Part shown: in pieces, positions 34,042 through 45,036 of the stretch
Layout of the letters: the number at the start of each line of letters is the position of its first letter
Position numbering within the stretch: position 1 is the stretch's first letter
Source: Gaertneriomyces semiglobifer
Taxonomy: Eukaryota; Chytridiomycota; Chytridiomycetes; Spizellomycetales; Spizellomycetaceae
Length of the DNA stretch: 64,000 nt
Assembly (NCBI GenBank): GCA_025558075.1
Contig: JAHLKF010000015.1
Location: 401,109 to 465,108 of the forward strand
Direction of reading: 5' to 3'
Notes under the pieces: model-generated
The model's database searches: none
Told to the model about the DNA's origin: nothing
Seen by the model: the letters and a program-made list of their open reading frames with translations, nothing else
Program-made: the position numbers and the translations under genes

Positions 34042-35697
34042 GTCTTTAGCGTGAATGCGCGACAACCATGTGCGGGCGGGAGAGGGTTTCTGCGGGTCGG
34101 TGTACACAGGCCGTAATTAAAGCCGTCTAGAAAGTCCAATAAAGATGTATGTAACTATAAGTAAATAGAGTTGTCCCAATCTACGATGAGGTTTCTGCGG
34201 GTGGGTCGGGCGGGGAAGCCGACTCACACAAGCACGGGCGAAGGCGAGGGCGAGGGCGAGGTGGTATGCGTGAACGATGAGACTCCAGCGTCGCGGATGT
34301 GTGGTGTAGTAAAGTCGGACTATCGCAAGCAACTGAATTGCCAGGTTTAATTACGCAGGCGCCGTTGGGCTTGCGTCTTCCGTGTGGGAACGGGATGGTG
34401 CGTGGTCTATCGCTTATAACTCTGTCTAGAACGTATGGAGGGTAGGTAAAAGAGAGAGGGAAGGGAGATACAGTTGTGTGTGATGTGGTCTGTGTAAATA
34501 TATGTCCGTTTGCTACTGTTTTCCAATATCAATGGGCTGTGTGTGCGTGTGTGTGTGTGTGTGTGGATGAGTTGTTGTTTGGATTGCGGATGCGAAGGGG
34601 AGGGCGAATGAATTGCGCCTGCGACTGACTTGTCGTTGGATGATGGGCTTTGCTCCCCCCACAATTCAATTCCACCTCCTTCTTCCGACGACAATTTAAT
34701 GGCTGCTGCAGGAACCCTTGCGCCTTGGCTACGATGGATGGGGGATTATATATATCTGTGATCTACCACTAAGGAATAATTACACTGCCAATTGATGAGT
34801 GTTCGCTGTTCCCTGTCCTATCTGGGTGCCTCCAATTGAAATTGCAAGTTGAATTTCAAGGAAGGAGCGTGGATCCACAAAATGGAGGAGATACGACGTG
34901 TGGATTACTCGGGTGATGCCCAATGACGAGTACTTTGTAATTAAAATCAATTTACCAACCCAGTTCGCTTCCCACAAACTGAGAGAGAAGGATCATCAAG
35001 AAGGAGGAGGGGAACTGACTGACCCTGGGCCCTGATTTTTGGAGAAGTGAACCTGACCTTTTTCTTTTCCCCTATTCATCAGTTTCTTCTGTCTGATTCA
35101 TCAAAAAGGTAAATCGTCTTGTCCGAGCGGGCCCACCCACAACGGGCCTACTTCAAAAAAAGGGGTATCGGAAAACGGAGCGGACATGACCTAGTTCCCT
35201 TGCGAAGCACCCAGCCTCATAACCATTCACACACATATGTTACTGGATGGATGAGATTGCCTACTTCAATTCACCCACCAGCACCACCGCTCACAACAAC
35301 AATGGTCGCCACAGGAAATCAACCACCACAAAATACCCAAATGACCAAGTCACGGCCTCGACGTAATAGATCACAACTGGCTGGCGTGCGTCACACCAGA
35401 ACGGCGTCGGACTTTCGGACATCACGATTATCTAATCAGCTGACATGGTTCCAGATTGTGCATTCGTGGGTGATCTCTTGTAGTCGATATCACGCCCTCG
35501 CGAATGCGTGGCAGCTCGCGTTTGTCGATATTTGCTAGCGACCTGTATCGACCTATGTGGGATATCTGCACTATGGATGGTGAGCTCGCCTGCCAGCATA
35601 TATATTCATGCAAACGTCATGTCTGGCTTCACATATTGTATGGGCTATTCAGTGCACTCAATTCCCTCCCACTACCTGTGGAAAAGGTTCTTCATCA
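34042..35697. other. Long intergenic region with GT microsatellite
   Basis: 1.65 kb between the RRM gene start and the Rogdi-like gene end. It has polypyrimidine/purine tracts (GAGGGCGAGGGCGAG-like near 34240-34262) and the GT repeat listed next. A plus-strand open frame of 139 codons (35119-35538) is Pro/Thr/His-rich with no domain and is doubtful. Confidence 0.45.
34538..34565. repeat. (GT)n microsatellite
   Basis: About 13 GT units with a single C interruption. Confidence 0.85.
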
Positions 35698-37028
35698 TCA
35701 CCGAAGGGCTTGAAGCTTCAAGCTCAGATCCTCGCAAAGCCCGTCAACAGTATCTATAGAACGTGCTAATGTCGCAAGACGTGGGCTGGCAGACTCTACC
35801 GTCAACTGATCCAGAACCTCCACGGGACGCCCTTTGTACGTGCTACAGGGAAAGGATGAATCTCGGGCTCTTAGCATGCAATCGCGAAAGGATGGCGCAC
35901 GCACTCTAGTTTCATGTTCTTGAACTTGCTCAAGATCTTGCTTTGAATCTGCAACGGTATCCCCGGCTGATGATAATTCAATGCAAAGACCGACACCACG
36001 ACTGATGCCTGGATCACATGGAACTCAATAACTAAATCATCGGGTAGCTCCGGCGAAAACCACTGCTCAGACCCAGGTTAGCTTCACTCACGCCCCAGTT
36101 CACGCGTGTCCTACTCCACCCACATACTTTGACATCGCATTCCTTATTCGGGAAAACGGACGACTCGGCGATCTTCGTTAGCGCTGCCTTTGCCTTCTTG
36201 GCCAGTATTGATATATTTGCTAGCAGTTGCATCAGTACCTCCTGGTCCTGCGTCGCGTGCGGTTGGCTTCTGAACTCCTGATATGCTAGTACGAGAAAAT
36301 TCCGTGCTTCCTCAACTTGCTCCAGTATTGGAGGGTTCGATGGATTAATAACAGCTTTGAATGCATTTCCGCGGTTGTAATGTGGCAGTTTCAGATTCAG
36401 CTCCTACGAGGAAATCACAGTTATCGCATAAGAATTCGTGCACCTTCATACTGACGTTGCATATGTACTCACTCCTTTCACAACGGCCGTTCCATCGACA
36501 GTTACAAACCCTTTCAGGAGATCGCTGCTATAGATGAGGAAGTAATATCAGTGCCGAGCTCAAGCAAGTATCAGTAGTGCTTGTCCTTACTTGGCCGATG
36601 TAATCGCGAGTGTCGCTGATCCAGCTGCCCGCACTGCTTGGGCTACAAACATCTGCTGCTTTAGCGCCAACGTTCATTAGAGGCCCATCATTTGGAGCTT
36701 ACAAGCATCAGGTGGAGTTGGAGTGCAGCATGTAATGCCCGTCTAAAAAGAAACCGCTTTTATAATAAACATGGATGCCAGGAAGAGATGCCGCAATGGT
36801 GATACCATACCTGAAGTATCGTTCCTATCTCTGCAACAAGAGGAGGGGCTCTCGTATGCAACATCCATTGTAACTCCTTTCTCTGTCATGCAAAAACATT
36901 GTCAGTCCAGGATCGCTTGGCACTAAGGTTTTTGCATCCACACGCGTGCGGTGCAAAACGTGGCTTACCACAACTGATTTTTCGCTTTCAAGGCGACCAG
37001 GATCTTCATTGTATGCCGTCGGCGACAT
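35698..37028 (-). CDS. RAV2: Rogdi / Rav2 family protein (RAVE or Rabconnectin V-ATPase assembly subunit)
   Basis: Many short exons. The N-terminal exons start MSPTAYNEDPGRLESEKSVV and continue EKELQWMLHTRAPPLVAEIGTIL, matching the EEEFRWLLH start of human Rogdi. Then come QAVRAAGSATLAITSA, LLKGFVTVDGTAVVKG and ELNLKLPHYNRGNAFKAV. Next are PPILEQVEEARNFLVLAYQEF and EVLMQLLANISILAKKAKAALTK. The C-terminus has FSPELPDDLVIEFHVIQASVVVSVFALN (compare human [28 protein letters not shown]) and ends in a helical segment to LQALR. The order and spacing agree with the family. Rogdi/Rav2 proteins act with Rav1/DMX proteins to reassemble V-ATPase. Exact exon ends were not all fixed. Assignment is from family memory. 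Confidence 0.8.
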
Positions 37029-37969
37029 CTTGCTTACTCTGCAGCTCGTTGTATCGCGGAAAAACGCTGGTGGGAAGTTTGTGATGAAGGTAAGAAGTTC
37101 CCATCAGAAACGCGGCATGAGCTCACTGCAGAGATGTATCATGTACGTTTAGTCACAAACCTATTAGTTTTGACTGGCAGCTGGAAGTAGTGAGCGAAGT
37201 TCACGTTCAGGAAGATACGTAGTGGGAGCAACAGAAGTGATTAGTTCCAAACAAGCCCCAGTGGTTGGATTTCACAGATACCCGTAACGATTGGGCGCTA
37301 TCTTGGGGTCATCCCTAAGGCCGGTTCACTTCGCGGCTACTGGAAGGCCAAACGAATGTTGTTCCGTGTTTGTCTTGGTGCTGCGCTCGCTTAAATCTAT
37401 TGATACGATTAACCGTAGTAGCGGTTATTGCGAGCATTCAAGTGGTACATGCGAGTGCAAGACTGGCTCCTACACATGGAAGTCCTTCGTCTAGCCAAAC
37501 AGCACCAGCGAGACCACTAACCCCGCTTGGTTTATACCAGACGCCAATGGCATGACACACTGTCTTGGGTTTCGGAGGATCTTCGGGTGTGGTGCAACCG
37601 AGATACCCTCAACTGCCAAACCAAGCGTTCGCATCGTCCAGGACACGAGTGGGCACCATCACTTCGCATGATACCGAGGCCTGCCATGTAGTCCGAATTG
37701 AAACCCGAATCGGCCAAACTACTGGTGACATCAATTACCTGAAGCGATATCATGGTCGATGATATGCTGCTATGTCGATATGGGGAACACCAGATCACAT
37801 CCCACGCGTCACGTCGTCAAGAGTATTGTCAGGCTTTCGAGAGCTCATGACACTAAGTACGCCCAACTGTCCACAGACAGGTTTTACTGGACAAGCCGTC
37901 GCCGGCCGAAGATAACTGGGTGCATACGCACTTCAGCTTATATAAATAAATAAGACAAGAAACCCCAGT
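37029..37969. other. Unresolved region between Rogdi-like and RPL27 genes
   Basis: 940 bp. The plus strand has protein-like scraps (GRYLGVIPKAGSLRGYWKAK near 37290-37340 and a hydrophobic stretch near 37400-37450) that do not join into a recognisable protein. It may be a small unidentified gene or chance. Confidence 0.3.
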
Positions 37970-38559
37970 CTAGAAGCCTGTAATATGATATGGGTTCAGT
38001 CGGCTGATATCAATCAATCGACATAACTGTGGTGCAATACTTACGAAGCTTCTGGAAGAACCATCGGTTCTTGCCGCTGTTGTAACGCTCTTCAAAAAGC
38101 TTCTTGATGGCCTTACGAGCAGCAATGCGCTGTGTAGGTTCCTTCAAGGTTTCAGCAGTGACAAGGGACTTCAACTCGATGTCGAGGTTGTATCTGAACA
38201 TACATGTGAGCAGCCATGTCAAGATAGCAATCAGAACGGTAAAGCTTACCGGGTAGGCATCAAGTGATTGTAGTTAACAACCTTGACGAAAGGCCTGACA
38301 CGGGAACGCTTGGCGACACGCTTCTGACCCATACCCGTGGTGATCTTCAAAGGGTAACGCTCAACACCAGCTACAATGGCGTGGGGGTAGGCACGTTCCT
38401 TGGTGCCTTCGTCAAAGTTCTTGACAATGACCGCCTTCTTACCGGCATAGCGGCCTTGAAGGACGAGGACAACCTGCGACAAAAAAAACATCATTAAAAA
38501 CACTGAAACCTTGTTCCGCGCAACGTCGTAAATACCTTTCCAGTCTTGAGGAACTTCAT
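37970..38559 (-). CDS. RPL27: 60S ribosomal protein L27 (eL27)
   Basis: Four exons: 38536-38559, 38250-38473, 38045-38193 and 37970-37977 (134 aa, normal length). Reads MKFLKTGK, then [58 protein letters not shown], and ends [10 protein letters not shown]. The first exon is only 24 coding nt and the last 8 nt including the stop, so both ends are recovered only through splicing. Large-subunit component. No anomaly in conserved residues. Confidence 0.96.
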
Positions 38560-38762
38560 TGTGGGGGACTAGACGATTGCAGTGCCTTCGCGTTAGTTGG
38601 AATTGTTAATTCTGCAAAAGGTCAAAGTCAAAAGCAAGTACGGTCACGTGCGCGACATCCTGGAGTCGCAGGTCGTGTTTCTATTAGCGCCAAAAGATCC
38701 TCGCTGACAGCTCCAACAAAGGCAATTGTGGAAGCCTTTCTGCGTGTCAAACGCTTGAAGGC

Positions 38763-41700
38763 ATGGATTTACGACAGAAAGCTCAATGGGCATCTGTCGC
38801 CTGGGCTCTTACTGGTACCGGTGCCCCGCGGAAGCTTCCAGGCTGCTTCCGGTTGATGGCTTCTACAGCCGGCACGAAATCTCCAAAACGTAAAACTATC
38901 CTGGCCTCTAGGACGATGATTGTGAATTTACCACGACTTGGGCATCCTCGTGTGGTTGCGGACGTTATACAACGAGCGGAAACCGACTCAGTAGTCGTGA
39001 AGGAAGCACCAACGGTTACTGAACCCAATGATGGCGACGATTTGCCACCTGACGTTTTCTCACGGGCTACCGGAGGCGAAACCCCATTGATGAAAGAGAT
39101 TGACGCCCTCCATGAACCGCACTCCGACAAGGTCTTGTTGGTGCAGGTTGGAGATTTTTATGAGATCTACGACTATCCATACTTGGAGGATGTTACAGCG
39201 ATTCTAACCTTGCGAATCGCTCTGAATAGTAATGGTAGACGATGGGCGGGGTTTCCTTTGGGTCAACTTCGCGAACGAATGGGCATACTTTTGAGAAACG
39301 GATATTCGGTGGCAATTGCAGAAGAAGTTGGCAAAGACTTGCACAACAAAACGAAGCAGAAGATCCGCAAAGTGGTGCGAGTCATTACTCCGGCTACCGT
39401 ACTCGATGAAATCTCTTTTGATAGAAGAGAAAACAGATTTTTGCTCTGCGTCACCTCTATACCCACCGACTCTTCATGTAATGATCTGGGACTCGCTTGG
39501 TGTGATATCACAACTGGAGACTTTGCCGTGTGCGAAACTACAATGGAAGAGTTTGAGCATCACTTCTCGCGTATTCAGCCAACAGAGGTACTTTTGGATT
39601 CACGGATCGCGAGTGCCCATCCGGAGCTGGTGAAATTTGTGCGGGAAGTGAGACGATGTCCAATCAGTGTCCGGAATTCAAGTCAATCTGCTGGAGAGTA
39701 TATGCGAACTTGGCTCACGCAAGAATGTCCACCGAACAACACCCGCTCGAGGAAGACTGCCTTATCTACATATACCCCACGTCAAATTCAGGCAGCGGGT
39801 ACTTTACTAGCATATATCGCTGACAGCATGCCTTGTAACAAGCTGACTCACACGGCGCCGGTTGAATTCATTCGAGAGGAGGTAATGCAAATAGATGCTG
39901 TCACAGTTGCCGCATTGGAGGTCACCAAGACATTTCGAGAAGGCAAACGAAAGGGAAGCTTGCTGGACGCAATTGATCGCACAAAAACAAAAATGGGAAG
40001 CCGATTACTTGCGGAACGCCTAAGTAAGCGACATGATTGCTTAGACTCTTCTGATTATTTGCCGCCGCAATTTCCAACGGGCGCGAACGTTTGCTTTTAC
40101 AGAGGCACCGTCGGTCTGCCGATCGGAGATTAACCGCCGACTCGATCTTGTGGACTTATTTTTTCACGACTCACATTTGCGGGCTGAGGTGGTACACGTA
40201 TTATCTAAGATCAAAGATGCCGAATATGCTTTGCAGTGCATCATGCTGGGAACATCAACCCCGGAGCGATACTCGACAGTGGTACAGTTTCTGCAGGCTA
40301 CTCAGCGTGTGCATGAATTTCTGAAACTGTACGCTGAGAACCATACCACATCGGATGGAGTTCAAGTGCTATTAAGTGCCCTATCGTCAGTAGACACTCT
40401 GACGAAACGGTGCGCCGACATTATTGATGACACGGATCCTCAAAGCTGCTTGATCTCGGCTCCATCCGAGCAGGTGTCTCAGCAGTGTTGGACGATGCAA
40501 GGCGGTCACGGGACGACTTGCTACAGAGCTCAGCAGCTTTCCGCGCCAACCTTGCGACAGCATATGGTGCGGCTACATGTACACCAATGTCCTGACGAAT
40601 TCGAACTAATGTAACTTCTCTCGCCAGATATACCCACCATACGAGCTGAGATTGTAACTTTCTACGATCCCAAAGTCGGTCCGATTGTGGACGTCAAATC
40701 CTTGAAAGCGGCCGAGCGCAGGGCATTGATTGATTCCTTGAAGACAAATCCGAAGGTTCAGATTCATGAGCGAAAAGGGAGCATCGTTCGCTTTAGCCAT
40801 GGGGAATGGACAGTGTTACATTCTATCATAATGGAGAAGACCCGAGAGGTTGAGGCAATCCAGCGCGAAGTCTTTGAAGGGGCCTGCGCTATCATGAAAG
40901 ATAACGCGGTGGCTTTACGACGGCTCCTCAAAGCTATCGCTGAAGTGGATGTCTCGTCGGCCAACGCAACCCTCGCTCAAGACGAAGGATATGTACGTCC
41001 CGACATCACAGATGAACCAGTGCATGACATTAAAGCGGGCCGACATCCAGTGGTTGAGGTCAGTCAGCGGCGCAGGGAGGAGATGTATTTTGAGAATGAT
41101 GCTTATATCGGCGGTGATTGCCGGCTGTGGGTCTTCACCGGACCCAATATGGGCGGCAAGAGCACCTTCCTGCGAAAATGTGCTTTGATGTCTATCTTGG
41201 CCCAAACTGGTTTGTTTGTTCCTGCAACGTCTGCTCGGTTAGGCATTGTTGACAAGGCTTTTGCGCGAGTTGGAGCGAGCGACGATCTCGCTTTGAACCA
41301 GTCCACATTCATGGTAGAGATGATGGAAATGGCCAATATTCTGAAGAATGCTACCGACAAGAGCATTGTCATTGTAGATGAAATCGGAAGGGGACTTCAA
41401 CAATGGATGGCATGGCACTGGCGCATGGAATTCTCACACACTTGCACAATGTCAATCGCTGCCGCGGTATCTTCGCAACTCACTATCAAGAGCTGGCGCA
41501 AGAGCTACACGACGCAAAGTCTCAGAAGAACACCAGTAATCAGAATCTTGGACTCGAGAATGTCGAATGCTTTAAGACAGATGTGCTTCAATTTGAGGAA
41601 GGGCTCATATACACTTACAAGGTCAAACGTGGTGTCGCAGCCGAAAGTTTCGGTATACATTGTGCGAGGAAGGCAGGAGTCCCTGAGGACGTGGTGCAAA

Positions 41701-41831
41701 AGGCCGTACAATATCGAACAAAATATACTAAGGAGCTCCGCATAAAGGATGATTTGTACCATGCTTGGCGTAGGAGCGAAAACTCAGCACGTTTGGCGTA
41801 TCGAGCCAATGGTGAAGCATTCGTCGTATAG
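38763..41831 (+). CDS. MSH1: MutS homologue, mitochondrial Msh1 type, with two apparent frameshifts
   Basis: DNA mismatch recognition ATPase. The mismatch-binding motif is DFYEIYDYP, within the MutS-I domain after an N-terminal extension that could target mitochondria. Connector and lever segments follow, with introns near 40024-40102 and 40569-40628. The ATPase core shows the Walker A GPNMGGKSTFLRK, Walker B region IVIVDEIGRG, and FATHYQELAQ. Two single-base losses break the frame: near 40437 (DDTDP to KLLDLGSIRAG) and near 41394, where GRGTSTMDGMALAHG is regained only by adding one base in an AGGGGA context. Everything else is conserved, so sequence error is more likely than decay. Two lengths of frame, each free of stops for long distances, argue for a functional gene. 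Confidence 0.87.
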
Positions 41832-41901
41832 TTATCCGTATAGCGAAGGGTGAGGATAGCCATGGCAGAGTGATAGGTTACACAGATAGTAGGTAGGGTG
41901 G

Positions 41902-42554
41902 TTATACGAATATGATAAGTAATATCAACAGGATCAGAACGATGATGAGTATTAATATTGTCCACTGTTGTTTAGAATCTGAAAGCGCGACAATATGGAT
42001 GAGCACGGATGAGCGAATCATTGCATCCTGACGAAACCAGGACGCTCATAAAACGCAACTACTCACCGGCATTTGCCTTTATGAATTCGTTTACTCGTCG
42101 GAGTCCTAATTGGAGCTTTCCTTGGGTAGTATCCACATTTTGTTCGAGATCAGTTAAAAGACTGAGAAGCATGCCCATCAATTCCTTGTGCTAGCCTGCA
42201 GAAGCAGCATGCTCCTACTTTGTTTGATCGTCTAACTCTCTACCCATCACCACCGCAATCTCTCGTATATTCCCGACTGTATGCATGACCCCATCTAACT
42301 GTTGATCCTGGTCGCGCATCAGGAGCTGTTGCTGCTCCTGTTCGCGTTCAATGAACCGCTGGTTGGAGACGTTATAGTCATCTTTCACGCGGCTGTATGG
42401 ATCGGAACGGGCAGATTGGTTTTGGAAGAGTGCCTACAGACAACGAAGGACGAGAATGTTAGAGACGCGCAAGACGAAGGGCAACGTTGGACACTTAAGA
42501 ACCTACTTTACGATCGTCTCCACCTGATAGCGGATGAGAGGAAGACTGTGCCAT
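41902..42554 (-). CDS. Qc-SNARE, syntaxin-8/6/Tlg1-like
   Basis: Four small exons are inferred. Exon 1 (42507-42554) gives MAQSSSHPLSGGDDRK; exon 2 starts at 42433 with ALFQNQSARSDPYSRVKDDY. The SNARE helix reads QQLDGVMHTVGNIREIAVVM, then GRELDDQTN, LLTDLEQNVDTTQGKLQ and LGLRRVNEFIKA. The zero-layer Gln is in DDQ. A C-terminal membrane anchor follows SKQQW (residues ILILIIVLILLILLIIFV), ending just inside the lumen. No Habc domain is recognisable, so the protein is short. It would act in Golgi/endosome fusion. Subtype is an inference. The gene shares a 512-bp divergent region with the zinc-finger gene. Confidence 0.82.
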
Positions 42555-43066
42555 GTTCCAAGAGGGCCGCTCGTCCAAAGTTCACGGAACTGCCTATTTG
42601 TTTTTCCAGAACAGAATCGCTAGAGGTGGGTCCCGCCAGGCCGTGTCTTGGCTTACGTGTTCTACAGCCGCATTTGATGACTGTGCATTACTGTGACTGC
42701 GCCTTTTCATTCTGCTTACGCAAGGTGCTCGCCAGCCACCCACCACACAAGCCCCTTCCCTCCGACTGACAGCTTGCTGCGCGTTCGAGTTACGGGTATT
42801 ATACTAGTCGCAGTGGTTAGCGGCGGCGAGCTCAGATCCTGTTGTTGAGGGCCGCGACGGAGCCAAGATTTGCAGCAGTGCTACGAGCCTGGAGTGCTAC
42901 GTTTGGGTCTAGTGCGTTGCGCCGCGCAGCAAGAGCCTGTCGAGCGGCTGGATCTCTTGGTAAATGAGTTGATATGCCACCCTTGACCCAAGATTTTCTC
43001 ACCTAACCTCTTACGAAAGAGTACGTCCGGCGAAGCGAATATTATGACCGGTGACATACTTATGCC
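42555..43066. other. Divergent promoter region, SNARE / zinc-finger genes
   Basis: 512 bp, no coding signal recognised. Confidence 0.4.
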
Positions 43067-44923
43067 ATGGATGGTGACAATATGACTGTAAGTGCGGTTT
43101 TGCGGCTCCCGTTGCGCATGCAATCCAATGTTTTGACGGAGAATCGCTACAGAAGGCGCGCTCTGGGCAGGAATCCCGCATGGTTGAGCCGGAGTTGCCT
43201 CCTTCCACCGGCGCTATACCCACCCTGGACCCTACATCTACGATGAACCTTTTAGCTCCACAGACCTCTACAACCCCCTCACAGCACAGTTTCGGCAGTG
43301 CCGACAACGCTTCCAGGTATCTCAAGGTTGCCCCAACAGCCTCACTGGCTCCGCCACATAAGGTGGTTTCTATTGAAGCGTCAAACAACGCCAACCGCGA
43401 GGACAAGTTGCAAGTCCCACCGGTCACATTCACAACAGCTGCCACAAGGCTGGTTCAAGATGACTCTTACAACGATCGCGTTCAAACCTTTTGGCATCTA
43501 TCAACGGCAATAATCCTGCAGCGGCGGCATCCAGTCTCTTGATGCTGAGCAACCAAGCCCAAGGTCATGCCGTGGGTCCACCTACCGTCCCCAAACCAGT
43601 TGATTTAATCACCCAACAAGCACAGAATTCTGCAGCTATAAGTGCCCAGCTGGCGGCTATATACCCTCAACTCGCAGCGATTGCTGCATCTGATCCCTAT
43701 GCACTTGTGCGAAGCCAGTTGCTGGCGGCGTCCCTTCCTCACTTGCCATACCAGATGCATCCCGCGTTCTTGCCGGAGGCAGTTGATAGATTGTCCACGG
43801 TGGGAGATGTTGCAAGACAAGGCGGGTCAGACCCATCCCATGACACCCATCATTCGGAAATGCATATCAACATACAGCCGAATAAAGATGGAAAATACGC
43901 TTGCGACATGTGCGATCGCACATTTAGCCGGTGAGAAAGGGAAATCTGCAGTGGCACGTGTAGCGTTTTCGCTCACATTTTACATGATGCAGCCAGTATA
44001 ACCTTAAGAGTCATATCAAAACACATCAGAATCACAGACCGTTCGTTTGCAATGTGTGTGACCTCCGTTTCACAAGGTATGTTTGTCATTGAACTTTTGG
44101 TTGATAGAAATGCTCATTGCTTTCTCAGAAATCACGACTTGAATCGGCATCTCAAAACCCATTCTAAAGACAAGCCGCACATATGCAATTCGTGCGGCCG
44201 AAAGTTTGCTCGACGGGATGCATTACGAAGACACGAGCGAATGGATTCAGAGGGCAAAAAGATTCACTGTAGCATGGGCGCTGACCGAACGGCCAGCGCC
44301 GAAGCGGCGGCAGTAGCAGTCGCTCACATGCTACCCGGACCTGTTCAGGAAGCCATTCATGCTGCACTCGTTGGGGCTGCTCAGGCTGCGGCACAGCAAC
44401 AGCAGCAGCGAGTAGGTGCATTAGGATCAACAGTTCCAACATACCTGACCAGTTGCAGTCGATTTTAGCCGCAGCACAAGCCACAGCCCAGCAACATAGC
44501 CTTCAGCAGAGCATTCACCAGGGAATACAGCAAGCCATGCAGCAGGGGCAGGCTCTTCAGCAGGTTCAGGCTCACGCGCCAACTCGGATCACATCGTCGC
44601 CTCCACCGCAACCGACCGATCTATCGCAACAAGAATTTACTCAGCAGTTTACACAAGAGCTTGCGCAACGTCTTACGCAGCAGATTGCACAACCTCTCGC
44701 GGCTGCAGCGGAACATCAACGTCAGCAGCAAATTGCGTCCTCAACGCCCAGTCTTCAAAACGACGTGATTTCCCCGCGAATACCGACATTAATGGGTCCA
44801 CAACAAGACCACCCGGCGATTGCGCAGGCACGAGCACAATCGCTCTCACCAACTGAACCCCAGCGACATCTGCCAAGCAGCCATATCACATTACCGCATA
44901 TGACTAGTACTGCCCAAACCTAA
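43067..44923 (+). CDS. C2H2 zinc-finger transcription factor, Crz1-like, with Gln-rich tail and two apparent frameshifts
   Basis: The start exon 43067-43087 (MDGDNMT) is inferred to join at 43171. The N-terminal 220 residues are Pro/Thr/Ala-rich. Three fingers follow, interrupted by two introns near 43931-43992 and 44075-44129: [46 protein letters not shown], and [18 protein letters not shown]. The third finger ends with IHC and is C2HC or degenerate. The order resembles Crz1/Prz1, the calcineurin-responsive factor, but DNA targets are unknown. The C-terminus is Gln/Ala-rich ([20 protein letters not shown]). Single-base losses near 43489 (TTTT) and 44434 (CC) split the frame. Without them one long product is formed. 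Confidence 0.78.
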
Positions 44924-45036
44924 CGGAAATGGCAATTTCTCATGCGGATCCTGTCACGGACACAGATGATTGTATTAACTACAAATGATTATCGAATGTA
45001 CATATTGCAGATTTTGAATAACGCCTTCTTGCCCGA

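Noticed and set aside
34538..34565. GT repeat considered as telomeric or CRISPR-like
   Set aside because: Simple dinucleotide microsatellite with no unique spacers and no telomere unit.
35119..35538. 139-codon plus-strand open frame
   Set aside because: Low-complexity Pro/Thr/His-rich sequence with no domain, in a region without other gene signals.
42302..42769. 155-codon plus-strand open frame
   Set aside because: Antisense to the Qc-SNARE exons, which have a clear SNARE motif and membrane anchor.
43011..43445. 144-codon minus-strand open frame
   Set aside because: Antisense to the zinc-finger gene N-terminus; no domain.
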